A stretch of DNA of 35,875 nt, from positions 1 through 35,875 of the forward strand of contig PGZT01000013.1 of assembly GCA_002841455.1 (NCBI GenBank), given 5' to 3'. Both the position numbers and the translations under genes were made by a program. The first letter of the stretch is position 1; every line of letters starts with the position of its first letter. The notes beneath the pieces are model-generated. The model was not told the origin of the DNA. It searched no databases and saw nothing but the letters and a program-made list of their open reading frames with translations. This document shows positions 1 to 7,446 of the stretch, one piece after another. This stretch comes from Firmicutes bacterium HGW-Firmicutes-21 (GTDB lineage: Bacteria > Bacillota > Clostridia > Oscillospirales > CAG-382).

Positions 1-99
1 TTTCGCAATTTCCATTATATAGGATTTCTTTGGTTTATGCTCTACTTTTTTTCTTTTTCTGTAAAGCTCTATCGCCACCTCAACATTTATTATAGAGCC
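1..99. mobile_element. probable end of an ISL3-like insertion sequence (partial)
   Basis: Read on the minus strand, positions 99 to about 72 begin GGCTCTAT and continue with AA and GTTGxGGT at matching spacing to the sequence starting at 35800 on the plus strand; about 18 of the first 28 bases agree. From memory, GGCTCT-type ends are typical of ISL3-family terminal inverted repeats. No transposase is visible because the element would run off the left edge, and only a short AT-rich stretch of it is present. A short GCTCTA/TAGAGC inverted repeat also lies inside (about 66-98). The family assignment is inference; the similarity between the two window ends is directly seen. Confidence 0.4.
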
Positions 100-122
100 A
101 TAATTAATAAAACGACAGAAGT

Positions 123-154
123 ATCCGGAGTGGTGTTGAATCACTCCGGATTTT
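123..154 (+). terminator. Rho-independent terminator-like hairpin upstream of nusB
   Basis: A perfect 10-bp stem (ATCCGGAGTG / CACTCCGGAT, extendable by two pairs) closes a short loop and is followed by TTTT. It would stop transcription entering from the left and so isolate the nusB promoter. Its first 15 bases recur exactly at 35850-35864 at the other end of the window. Confidence 0.7.
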
Positions 155-187
155 ATATATTTCGAAAGTCATATTAATATAAAATGT

Positions 188-216
188 TTGACAAAGGTGT
201 TTTCCCTTGTTATAAT
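188..216 (+). promoter_or_regulatory. consensus sigma-A promoter of the nusB operon
   Basis: A perfect TTGACA at 188-193 and a perfect TATAAT at 211-216 are separated by 17 bases. Transcription would begin near 223, leaving a leader of about 155 nt before the nusB ATG at 379. The leader holds a perfect 7-bp hairpin (GCTTATC / GATAAGC, 263-280). Because the promoter covers the ORF-track start at 184, that start cannot be the real one. Confidence 0.85.
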
Positions 217-378
217 ATAATGATAAATTATGATTATTTCATAATTAAAGCCATTGCAGATTGCTTATCCGGCGATAAGCAGGGCACGCATATATGTTTT
301 AATAAGCAAGAGCAAAAAAGAGCAAAACGATATTTAAAATGTGTTTTAAATATTTCGCCGGAGAAACGGATAACATTT

Positions 379-771
379 ATGACAAGACGAGAGGCGAGAG
401 AGAGCGCTCTCTGCCTGATATACGAATACAGCTATAACAACGAAAAAACTCCGGAAGAGGTCTATGAGCAAGCGGTAGCTGTCCGTGAGGAGCATCCGAG
501 CGCATTCGCAAAGCAGCTGTATTTCGGAACCTGTGAGCATATGCCCGAATTAGATGAGCGGATTGCCGTTGCCGCAGACAACTGGCGGATTGGTCGGATA
601 AGCAGAGTTTCGCTTGCGGCGTTAAGGCTCTGTGCTTTTGAGCTGCTTTATATGCCCGGAACCGAGAAGGAAATAGCCATAAACGAGGCTCTTGAGCTGA
701 CGAGAAAATACGATGACGAGAAAGCGGTCGGCTTTGTAAACGGCGTTATCGGAAAAATAATAAACACATGA
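379..771 (+). CDS. nusB: transcription antitermination factor NusB
   Basis: NusB binds boxA RNA with NusE (S10) and supports antitermination of rRNA transcription in the cytoplasm. From ATG 379 the protein is 130 aa, the usual length, beginning MTRREARESALCLIYEY, which matches the family's opening helix; later it has a typical INEALELTRKY stretch and ends in VNGVIGKI. The ORF track starts at 184, but that lies in a consensus promoter and adds 65 residues unlike NusB. A GGAG-like site sits about 15 bases before 379. The stop overlaps xseA (ATGA-type overlap), making this the first gene of the xseA-xseB-ispA operon. In many Clostridia asp23 precedes nusB; it is not here. Confidence 0.93.
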   Translation: MTRREARESALCLIYEYSYNNEKTPEEVYEQAVAVREEHPSAFAKQLYFGTCEHMPELDERIAVAADNWRIGRISRVSLAALRLCAFELLYMPGTEKEIAINEALELTRKYDDEKAVGFVNGVIGKIINT

Positions 772-2066
772 GCGAGCAAAGAAGCCTGAGCGTTTCACAG
801 CTTAATACTTTTATCAAGGATTACCTTGACAACCTCCCAACCCTGCGGAATGTGTATGTTAAGGGTGAGATATCAAACCTTAAGGTGTACGGAGGTTCGG
901 GGCATATTTACTGCACTCTCAAGGATGAGCAATCGCGATTGAATGTAATTATGTTCGGCGGAACGACAAAATTAAAGTTCCGCCCCGAGGACGGAATGAA
1001 GGTTGTCTGCCGCGGCAGAGTGGCGGTTTTCGTTCGGGACGGTGCGTATCAGCTCTATGCGGACGATATGGAGCCGGACGGAATCGGTTCCTTGTATATT
1101 GCTTTTGAGCAGTTGAAGGCGAAGCTGGAAGCGGAGGGTCTGTTTGCATCCGATCATAAGAAAAAGCTGCCGAAAATACCCTTTCGTATCGGTATTATAA
1201 CCGCTCCGACAGGGGCTGCGGTCAGGGATATGATAAATGTTTGCGGACGGCGTTTCCCCGCCGCCGAGATAATAATCTATCCGTCGCTTGTCCAGGGTGA
1301 AAACGCACCGGCACAGCTGATAAAGGCACTTAAATATATCGACAAAAACTCTCTCGCCGATATTATTATAATCGGCAGAGGCGGCGGCTCAATCGAGGAC
1401 CTCTGGGCGTTTAACAACGAAGCTCTCGCAAGAGCCATTTATGCCTGCAACACCCCGATAATATCGGCGGTCGGGCATGAGACGGATTTTACAATAGCCG
1501 ATTTTGTTGCCGACAAGCGGGCGCCTACACCCTCTGCGGCGGCGGAGATAGCCGTTCCAGATTCATACGAGCTGAAAAAATTGTTCGGCAACGCACAAAA
1601 CAGGCTTGCTTTACTGCTCAGAAAGCAAACGGATGATATGCGCAAGCATCTTAAGCTGCTCTCTGACCGCCCCGTGCTACAGAATCCGCTCACTTCCTTT
1701 GACGACAAGCGGATGGTTCTTGCACGATACGAGGAGAAGCTGAGCGAAACATTTAATTTCGCATTACTCCGCAGTAATGTTGCCTATTTAGACGAGCGGT
1801 TAAGGCAGCTTACCGAGATTAATACGGAGCGGTTGTCCCAAAGGTTACGCTTACAGAGCGGGAAGCTGCACAGCCTTAACCCGATGAGCGTACTCGAGCG
1901 GGGCTATGCAGCCGCCTTTAAGCCCGACGGAACGGTCATAAAGGGTGTCGATGACCTTAAAAAAGGTGATGTCTTTGACCTTAAACTGTACAACGGCAGC
2001 GTAAGCGCAAAAGCAGTCGACATTATTCATCCTTCACCGAAAGATAACCGAAAGGAATGGTCATAA
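768..2066 (+). CDS. xseA: exodeoxyribonuclease VII large subunit
   Basis: This is the catalytic subunit of exonuclease VII, which degrades single-stranded DNA from both ends and works with several XseB subunits. At 432 aa it has normal length. The N-terminal ~100 residues form the OB-fold (starting SLSVSQLNTFIKDYL), followed by the catalytic domain with GIITAPTGAAVRDM, IIIGRGGGSIEDLW, and SAVGHETDFTIADFVADKRA, all family hallmarks. The helical C-terminal region, probably coiled coil, is followed by the NPMSVLERGYA motif. It starts in an ATGA overlap with nusB and its 3' end overlaps the xseB start, which suggests translational coupling along the operon. Confidence 0.96.
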   Translation: MSEQRSLSVSQLNTFIKDYLDNLPTLRNVYVKGEISNLKVYGGSGHIYCTLKDEQSRLNVIMFGGTTKLKFRPEDGMKVVCRGRVAVFVRDGAYQLYADDMEPDGIGSLYIAFEQLKAKLEAEGLFASDHKKKLPKIPFRIGIITAPTGAAVRDMINVCGRRFPAAEIIIYPSLVQGENAPAQLIKALKYIDKNSLADIIIIGRGGGSIEDLWAFNNEALARAIYACNTPIISAVGHETDFTIADFVADKRAPTPSAAAEIAVPDSYELKKLFGNAQNRLALLLRKQTDDMRKHLKLLSDRPVLQNPLTSFDDKRMVLARYEEKLSETFNFALLRSNVAYLDERLRQLTEINTERLSQRLRLQSGKLHSLNPMSVLERGYAAAFKPDGTVIKGVDDLKKGDVFDLKLYNGSVSAKAVDIIHPSPKDNRKEWS

Positions 2067-2314
2067 TAATGGAAAACGAGAAGATAAAAAAAGACGACAA
2101 GCTCACCTTTGAGGACGCTCTAACACGACTGGAGAAAATAGTCCGTTCTTTGGAGGAGGGAAATGTCCCCTTGGACAGCTCGTTGTCGCTTTTTGAGGAG
2201 GGCACAAAGCTCATCCGCTTTTGCAGCGAAAAAATCGACGCCGCGGAGCAGAGGGTTAAAATACTTACGGAGAAGAACGGGGTTGTTACCGAGCAGGAGT
2301 TCGGAAGCACTTAA
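2057..2314 (+). CDS. xseB: exodeoxyribonuclease VII small subunit
   Basis: This small helical protein binds the XseA C-terminal region to form exonuclease VII. At 85 aa it has family length, with the typical core TFEDALTRLEKIVRSLEEG, the L(D/E)xSLxLFEEG segment and a C-terminal helix. ATG 2057 overlaps xseA by 10 bases; a second in-frame ATG at 2069 (MENEKIKK) sits at a better distance from the GAAAGGA site near 2050 and may be the true start. Both choices leave the domain intact. Confidence 0.93.
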   Translation: MVIIMENEKIKKDDKLTFEDALTRLEKIVRSLEEGNVPLDSSLSLFEEGTKLIRFCSEKIDAAEQRVKILTEKNGVVTEQEFGST

Positions 2315-2340
2315 TGAGCCGAAAGGATTTGTAAAACTAA

Positions 2341-3231
2341 ATGACATTAAAAGAGGCTATGTCACACTCTGCGGAGCAAATCGAGGGTATGCTTTACACA
2401 CTGCTGACACCTATAGCGGATATAAATCATTCTAAGCTGTTTGAAGCTATGCGTTACTCCGTAATGGCTGGAGGAAAGCGGATACGCCCCTATTTGGTTA
2501 CCGAGTTTTGTGTTCTGCACGGAGGTATGGCGGAGAACTCGCTTCCGTATGCGGCAGCTGTTGAAATGCTGCACACGATGTCGCTTATTCACGACGACCT
2601 CCCTGCGATGGACAACGATGTATTAAGGCGGGGAAAGCCGACAAATCATGTTGTTTTTGGTGAAGCGACGGCAATCCTTGCGGGAGACGCTCTTTTAACA
2701 GAGGCGTTTAATGCGTTATCCTCAAACAAGCATTTGACGGCGGAGCAAAACCTTGAGGCGGTAACCGCACTTGCACGCTTCGGCGGAGTAAACGGTATGA
2801 TGGGCGGACAGCAGATTGATCTTCAAAGTGAGAATATATCCGTCCCTATCGAGGTTTTGGACGACCTTGTTTCCAAAAAAACAGCGGCTCTTTTGTCCTG
2901 CTCCTGTCTTTTGGGCTGTATTGCGGCAAATGCAAGCAGCTCGGATAAGGAAAAAGCGGTCGAATACGGTCATAACCTCGGGGTTGCCTTTCAGATTACG
3001 GATGATATTCTTGATATGGAGAGTGATAATATAACACTCGGCAAGAGCATCGGCAAGGACAACAAGGACGGAAAGTCAACCTATGTTTCACTTTTGGGGA
3101 TTGACCGAGCAAAAGCACTTGCGTATGAGCTAACGCAAAATGCTAAAAAAATTATCGGCATATACGAGCAAAACGCTTCCGCAAGGCGGCTTTTTGAGAT
3201 GTGCGACCTGTTATTGAACAGGAAAAAATAA
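2341..3231 (+). CDS. ispA: polyprenyl (farnesyl/geranylgeranyl) diphosphate synthase
   Basis: A trans-prenyltransferase that condenses isopentenyl diphosphate with allylic diphosphates to make C15 or C20 precursors for quinones and undecaprenyl carriers. The 296-aa sequence shows the first aspartate-rich motif (HDDLPAMDND, about residues 84-93) followed by RRGKPTNH, and the second motif QITDDILDME near residue 220. AGGKRIRP is the substrate-binding segment. A GAAAGGA site precedes the ATG. It closes the first half of the operon; the OLE RNA and oapA follow, then dxs, which makes the precursor feeding this pathway. Product chain length cannot be read with certainty. Confidence 0.94.
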   Translation: MTLKEAMSHSAEQIEGMLYTLLTPIADINHSKLFEAMRYSVMAGGKRIRPYLVTEFCVLHGGMAENSLPYAAAVEMLHTMSLIHDDLPAMDNDVLRRGKPTNHVVFGEATAILAGDALLTEAFNALSSNKHLTAEQNLEAVTALARFGGVNGMMGGQQIDLQSENISVPIEVLDDLVSKKTAALLSCSCLLGCIAANASSSDKEKAVEYGHNLGVAFQITDDILDMESDNITLGKSIGKDNKDGKSTYVSLLGIDRAKALAYELTQNAKKIIGIYEQNASARRLFEMCDLLLNRKK

Positions 3232-3270
3232 CAGTAATACCGTTTAAAACGGTTGCATAATAAATGGCAA

Positions 3271-3299
3271 TTGATATTTTTAAAAATATGTGATATAAT
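3271..3299 (+). promoter_or_regulatory. promoter of the OLE RNA, extended -10 type
   Basis: TTGATA (3271-3276), 17 bases, then TATAAT (3294-3299) preceded by TGA, giving an extended -10 (TGnTATAAT). Transcription would start near 3306. It lies in the ispA-OLE intergenic space just after a short ACCGTT/AACGGT inverted repeat (about 3239-3253), so the RNA can be made independently of the upstream genes. Confidence 0.8.
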
Positions 3300-3305
3300 C
3301 CTATC

Positions 3306-3950
3306 GATGGCGCAGTATCCTAGTTAACTCGTTGTTGCTGAAAGCGTGCCTAAAAATACGCATAAAGGCAAATCGATGAAGCTCCTTGTGCTTGCTTTAT
3401 ACGCCCAGTATAGGGTGGGTGCTGGGAGAATGGGACTGTGGGCTGCCCGCAATGGCATGCGGAGAGGGACCCACTTTCCTTTGAGGCCTTATTCTCGTGG
3501 TCGAATGGTTACGGCAGCTTTTGCCGCACATATCAGCTACGGATTAAGGATTAGACCTATTACGCGGTGCATTTTAAGAATGACGCTGTGGATAGATGTA
3601 GCCTGCCTTGAGTGGTTATGGCGGATAGAGGATCATACCGGCGGCGATTAGCTACCAAAGTCGGGAATATCTCCTTTTGAAATCATCGCTGCAAAAGAGG
3701 ATTAGGCAACGGACTCGGGTTATTGAGGAAAACTCCTAGGCTGAGCACATGCGTTTATCGCATCAGGCACAATATGGATTGCAGTGCGGACTTAAAGGCA
3801 ATCAAGTCACGGCTATGGTAACATACCGTCTGCGGCTTTAAAGGGAAACCGCTTCATTGGCGACAAGAAGCAGCCGCCGGGGAAAACCAACTTGACCGTA
3901 TGCCGCAAAGTTTACATGTTGTGCCGCCATCAAAAGGTTCTTTTTGATAT
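3306..3950 (+). ncRNA. OLE RNA (ornate, large, extremophilic RNA)
   Basis: About 645 nt without a believable coding frame, rich in GC-balanced short stems (for example GGCA-GCTT-TTGCC near 3512-3526), with its own consensus promoter. Known biology: OLE RNAs are ~600-nt structured RNAs of Firmicutes, encoded among isoprenoid genes (ispA, dxs) and next to the gene for the membrane protein OapA, with which they form a membrane-associated ribonucleoprotein. Size, promoter, position between ispA and dxs, and the downstream OapA-like gene all fit. The 5' end is set by the promoter; the 3' end is placed at an AT-rich hairpin (ATCAAAA / TTTTTGAT, 3929-3948) and is approximate. I could not run a covariance model, and RNase P or tmRNA hallmarks were not convincing. 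Confidence 0.83.
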
Positions 3951-4008
3951 TTAAGCATAATATAAAATCGAACAGCTAATAATTGTATTATGTAACGGAA
4001 GGAAAAAT

Positions 4009-4635
4009 ATGGGTAACAACGAACCTCCCCGAAGTATAAAAAACGGAGGAAAGTATCCTGCCGACAAGCCGAACGACATAAAAAACGGCAAAAGCAATAT
4101 CGGTCGGAAGGAGCAGCTAAAAAAAAGGTCGCAGAAACGCTGGATTATTACGGCGTTTGCTTTGTCTTTTTGCATCACGGCGGTGCTGTCGCTCGGCTCG
4201 AACGAGGTTATTTCCTCGCTCAATGTGCTGGTGGCGATACCGGTACTGCTGTTTTTTATCTTTATCGGCATTGTTTTTGACACAATAGGGTTAGCCGTTG
4301 CCGTTGCGGAGATTAAGCCCTTTAATTCCATGGCATCCCGTCGGCTTAAAACCGGTAAAAAAGCCGTGTGGCTTATTACAAATACCGAAAAGGTCAGCTC
4401 CTTCTGTAACGACCTGATCGGCGACATTGCCGGTGTTTTGAGCGGAGCTACGGGTGTGGCTATAGCCGCAAGACTCTTTTCGGGCGGAGCGAGCATATGG
4501 CTTACACTTGCGATGACCTCATTAATCGCCGCAATCACGGTGGGCGGCAAGGCAATAGGAAAGCTAATAGCGGTTGAATATAGCGAGCAGATCGTTATGT
4601 TCTCCGCAAAGGTATTATGCGGGTTCAAGCAATAA
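4009..4635 (+). CDS. oapA: OLE-associated membrane protein OapA
   Basis: A 208-aa membrane protein with a basic, hydrophilic N-terminus (residues 1-43, many Lys/Arg/Asn) and about four hydrophobic segments: roughly 44-63, 68-100, 140-160 and 163-185. The central part carries FIFIGIVFDTIGLAVAVAE and NSMASRRLKTGKKA. Length, topology and position directly after the OLE-like RNA match OapA, the protein that binds OLE RNA and brings it to the membrane; published work has noted a resemblance of OapA to DUF21/CorC-type magnesium proteins, and this central region fits that idea. GGAAGGA precedes the ATG. The 3' end is followed at once by two 60-bp hairpin repeats. Function is assigned by context and general similarity, not by alignment. 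Confidence 0.82.
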   Translation: MGNNEPPRSIKNGGKYPADKPNDIKNGKSNIGRKEQLKKRSQKRWIITAFALSFCITAVLSLGSNEVISSLNVLVAIPVLLFFIFIGIVFDTIGLAVAVAEIKPFNSMASRRLKTGKKAVWLITNTEKVSSFCNDLIGDIAGVLSGATGVAIAARLFSGGASIWLTLAMTSLIAAITVGGKAIGKLIAVEYSEQIVMFSAKVLCGFKQ

Positions 4636-4636
4636 A

Positions 4637-4760
4637 AATAAACTCGTAAACGAGTTTTTGACAAAATGCTCCGCATTTTGCGCTATACGCTTTATAAGGC
4701 AATAAACTCGTAAACGAGTTTTTGACAAAATGCTTCGCATTTTGCGCTGTACGCTATATA
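4637..4760 (+). repeat. two tandem 60-bp hairpin repeats between oapA and dxs
   Basis: Copies at 4637-4696 and 4701-4760 differ at only 3 of 60 positions and are separated by AGGC. Each contains two hairpins: AAACTCG-TAAA-CGAGTTT followed by Ts (terminator-like), and AAAATGC-(t/c)c-GCATTTT. They fill nearly all of the oapA-dxs gap. They may attenuate transcription from the OLE-oapA unit into dxs or stabilise the upstream RNA 3' end; a mobile REP-like origin is also possible. Confidence 0.8.
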
Positions 4761-4791
4761 TGTCAATATAAATTAAGGATGACAACACGAT

Positions 4792-6660
4792 TTGATTCTT
4801 GACAATATTAATCACCCTAATGATATAAAAAACCTTACCCAGCCCGAGCTTGAGCTGCTGTTAGACGAGCTTCGGGATACCGTTGTTCGCATTGTAGCAA
4901 AAACCGGGGGGCATCTTGCCTCCAACCTCGGCGTTGTCGAGCTTACCGTCGCACTGCACCGTGTTTTTGATTCTCCTGCCGATAAAATCGTCTGGGATGT
5001 AGGTCATCAGAGCTACATACACAAAATACTCACCGGCAGAAACCCCCGTATGGACACCTTAAGGCAATACGGAGGGCTGTCCGGCTTCACAAAACGGGAC
5101 GAGAGCGAGCACGACCCCTTCGGTGCGGGACACAGCTCAACCTCCATTTCGGCTGCCGTGGGTATTGCCTCCGCCAACAAGCTTGACGGAAACGACGGCT
5201 TTACCATCGCCGTTGTCGGTGACGGAGCATTTACCGGAGGAATGATTTACGAGGCGCTCAACAATTGCTCCGACAAGGACAGATTAATTATAATTCTTAA
5301 CGATAACGATATGTCTATCTCTCCCAATGTGGGAGGAATGAGCCGATATTTCAGACGGTTTCGCACCACGGCACGCTATTTCAGGTTCAAGCATTGTTTT
5401 AAACGCATATTCGGAGCCATTCCGTTAATCGGAAAGGGCTTGGTGGGTATAGCGAGGAGGACAAAGAACGGCTTTAAGCGGCTGCTGGTAACCGAGAACT
5501 TTTTCGAGGTTCTTGGGCTGTCCTACTACGGACCTCTCGACGGAAATAACGAAAAGCACCTTGAGCTTGTATTAAACGAGGCGAAAAATGACAAGAAATG
5601 CAGCGTTGTCCACATTTGCACAAAAAAGGGCAAGGGTTATTCGTATGCGGAGGAAAAACCCGATCTTTATCATTCGGTGAGCGGCTTCGATATCGAGAGC
5701 GGTGAAATTAAAAACGGATTAAAAAAATCCTTTTCCGATTGCTTCGGCGAGATAATCACCGAAGCGGCACAAAAGGATAAGGATATATGTGCGGTAACCG
5801 CCGCAATGAGCGGCGGAACGGGGCTGGAGAGCTTTGAGGGAGCCTTTCCTGAGAGGTTTTTCGATGTCGGCATTGCCGAGGCGCACGCACTTACCTTCTC
5901 CGCCGGACTTGCCTCACAGGGTAAAAAAGCGGTTTTTGCGGTATATTCGACCTTTTTTCAACGAGCATATGACCAGCTGCTGCACGATGCGGCGTTACAG
6001 GGAGTCCCCGTTATTCTTGCGCTTGACAGAGCGGGCTTTGTTGCGGAGGACGGCGCAACGCATCACGGAGTTTTTGATGTTGCGGTCATTAACAGCATAC
6101 CCGATACAGATATTTATTCGCCGGAGAGCTTTGAGGATATGCGTTATGCCTTCGGTAAAGCGTTTTCGGGCAGCCGTCCCGTTGCCGTAAGGTACCCAAA
6201 GGGTTCACCCGAGGAATACGACAGGTCTATATTTAAGAATATCGGGGATATGTGCTTCTGCGATTTCGGCTCATATCCGTCGGTCGCAATAATAACCTAC
6301 GGAAAAATTACCAAAAACGCTTTACTTGCGGCAGCAGAGCTATATAAATCAGGAATAAACACGAGGGTTATCAAGCTTATTTGCATAAAACCGATTGATT
6401 TTACCAAGATAACCATGCTCGCCGGCGGCACAAGCAACCTGTATATACTCGAGGAGGGCATAAAAACGGGCGGAGTCGGTGATGTTATTGCTTCTAATTT
6501 GAGCGAGAACGGCTTCCTTGAGGGTAAAAGGATAAGGATAAGAGCGATAAACGACAGCTTTATTTCCCACGGGAGCAACGAGCTTTTATATAAGGAATGC
6601 GGTTTTATGCCCGAGCAGATAGCTGCGGAGATTACGGAGCTTGTTAAGTTTGAAAGATAA
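4792..6660 (+). CDS. dxs: 1-deoxy-D-xylulose-5-phosphate synthase
   Basis: A thiamine-diphosphate enzyme that condenses pyruvate and glyceraldehyde 3-phosphate in the first step of the MEP isoprenoid pathway. The 622-aa length is typical. Motifs: GHQSYIHKILTGR near residue 65, the TPP site VGDGAFTGGMIYEALNN at about 143-159 with NDNDMSIS following, the transketolase segment DRAGFVAEDGATHHGVFD near 413, and a C-terminal transketolase domain. The start is TTG at 4792, AAGGA lying about 13 bases upstream; an ATG at 4778 runs into a stop after seven codons in another frame. It follows the tandem hairpin repeats. A perfect palindrome covers its stop codon. Confidence 0.95.
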   Translation: MILDNINHPNDIKNLTQPELELLLDELRDTVVRIVAKTGGHLASNLGVVELTVALHRVFDSPADKIVWDVGHQSYIHKILTGRNPRMDTLRQYGGLSGFTKRDESEHDPFGAGHSSTSISAAVGIASANKLDGNDGFTIAVVGDGAFTGGMIYEALNNCSDKDRLIIILNDNDMSISPNVGGMSRYFRRFRTTARYFRFKHCFKRIFGAIPLIGKGLVGIARRTKNGFKRLLVTENFFEVLGLSYYGPLDGNNEKHLELVLNEAKNDKKCSVVHICTKKGKGYSYAEEKPDLYHSVSGFDIESGEIKNGLKKSFSDCFGEIITEAAQKDKDICAVTAAMSGGTGLESFEGAFPERFFDVGIAEAHALTFSAGLASQGKKAVFAVYSTFFQRAYDQLLHDAALQGVPVILALDRAGFVAEDGATHHGVFDVAVINSIPDTDIYSPESFEDMRYAFGKAFSGSRPVAVRYPKGSPEEYDRSIFKNIGDMCFCDFGSYPSVAIITYGKITKNALLAAAELYKSGINTRVIKLICIKPIDFTKITMLAGGTSNLYILEEGIKTGGVGDVIASNLSENGFLEGKRIRIRAINDSFISHGSNELLYKECGFMPEQIAAEITELVKFER

Positions 6661-6670
6661 ATCTTTCAAA
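6649..6670. repeat. perfect inverted repeat over the dxs stop codon
   Basis: TTTGAAAGAT-AA-ATCTTTCAAA is a perfect 10-bp stem whose 2-base centre is the end of the dxs TAA. The right arm recurs within a similar imperfect hairpin after leuS (about 14792-14816), sharing TAAATCTTTCAAAT. No T-run follows, so a simple terminator is unlikely; an RNA-stability or regulator-binding element is possible. Confidence 0.6.
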
Positions 6671-6684
6671 TACGGTTTTGTGCC

Positions 6685-7446
6685 TTGGATACAAAAGATG
6701 TATCCATTTGTATTGCATACAAAACGCTTCTTGTCCAAAAAGGTGTCTTTGAGAGCCGAAACAGAGCCTCCGCCGCTATAATCGAGGGCAAGGTTGAGGT
6801 AAACGGTCTGATAATAACAAAACCCTCCTTTCAGACAGAGGAAACTGCGGATATTGCCGTCTTAAAAACGGATAACTATGTTTCGAGGGCCTACCGCAAG
6901 CTGTCCGCCGCTCTGGACGAGTTCGGTATTACGGTAACGGATAAGGTAGCTGTTGATATAGGAGCATCCACCGGCGGCTTTACCCAATGCCTGCTGGAGC
7001 GGGGCGCAAAAAGAGTTTATGCGGTGGATGTGGGCGTAGGTCAGCTGCACCCGAGCTTATTACAAGACAGCCGTGTTATAAATATGGAATCGGTCAACGC
7101 CAGAAAGCTAAGGAAAAGCGACTTTCCCGAGGAAATTACACTTGCGGTCATGGATGTTTCTTTTATATCTCAAATTAAGATTTACCCAGCCGTATCTGAC
7201 ATTTTACCGAACGGAGCACCGCTGATAAGCCTTGTTAAGCCGCAGTTTGAGGCAGGCAGGGAAAACATAGGCAAAAAAGGAATCGTTAAGGATAAAAACG
7301 GAAAACTGATAACCTCTGTTTTTGACAATTTAACCCGTAACGCAGAGATAAACGGTCTTTTTATAAAGGAATTTATACCCTCGCCGATAGACGGCGGCGA
7401 CGGAAACAAGGAGTATCTCGCTTTATTTTATAAGAGGTGTTTATGA
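6685..7446 (+). CDS. tlyA: TlyA family rRNA 2'-O-methyltransferase / hemolysin-like protein
   Basis: TlyA proteins methylate rRNA ribose groups and were first described as hemolysins. The 253-aa protein has an N-terminal S4 RNA-binding domain (LLVQKGVFESRNRASAAI to VNGL, about residues 15-45) and an FtsJ-type methyltransferase fold: the SAM motif VDIGASTGGFTQCLLERGA near 91-109, DVSFIS near 158, and SLVKPQFEAGRENIGKKG near 178. The start is uncertain: TTG 6685 is the only start codon in the track frame giving a sensible length, but its ribosome site is weak. It ends in an ATGA overlap with nadK. Confidence 0.9.
   Translation: MDTKDVSICIAYKTLLVQKGVFESRNRASAAIIEGKVEVNGLIITKPSFQTEETADIAVLKTDNYVSRAYRKLSAALDEFGITVTDKVAVDIGASTGGFTQCLLERGAKRVYAVDVGVGQLHPSLLQDSRVINMESVNARKLRKSDFPEEITLAVMDVSFISQIKIYPAVSDILPNGAPLISLVKPQFEAGRENIGKKGIVKDKNGKLITSVFDNLTRNAEINGLFIKEFIPSPIDGGDGNKEYLALFYKRCL

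Noticed and set aside
184-378. 65-codon N-terminal extension of nusB in the ORF track
   Set aside because: It covers a perfect TTGACA-17-TATAAT promoter and does not resemble NusB; the family start is at 379.
3346-3651. 101-aa ORF between ispA and oapA
   Set aside because: Arg/Gly-rich low-quality frame inside the OLE-like RNA, without a ribosome site or family resemblance.
3306-3950. RNase P RNA or tmRNA instead of OLE
   Set aside because: A GAGGAAAACTCC stretch resembles the RNase P GAGGAAA core, but the typical partner motifs and 3' end were not found, there is no tmRNA-like tag or tRNA-like end, and size plus operon context fit OLE better.
3951-4676. 241-aa minus-strand ORF opposite oapA
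   Set aside because: Antisense shadow of a hydrophobic coding region; no ribosome site, and the plus-strand gene fits the operon.
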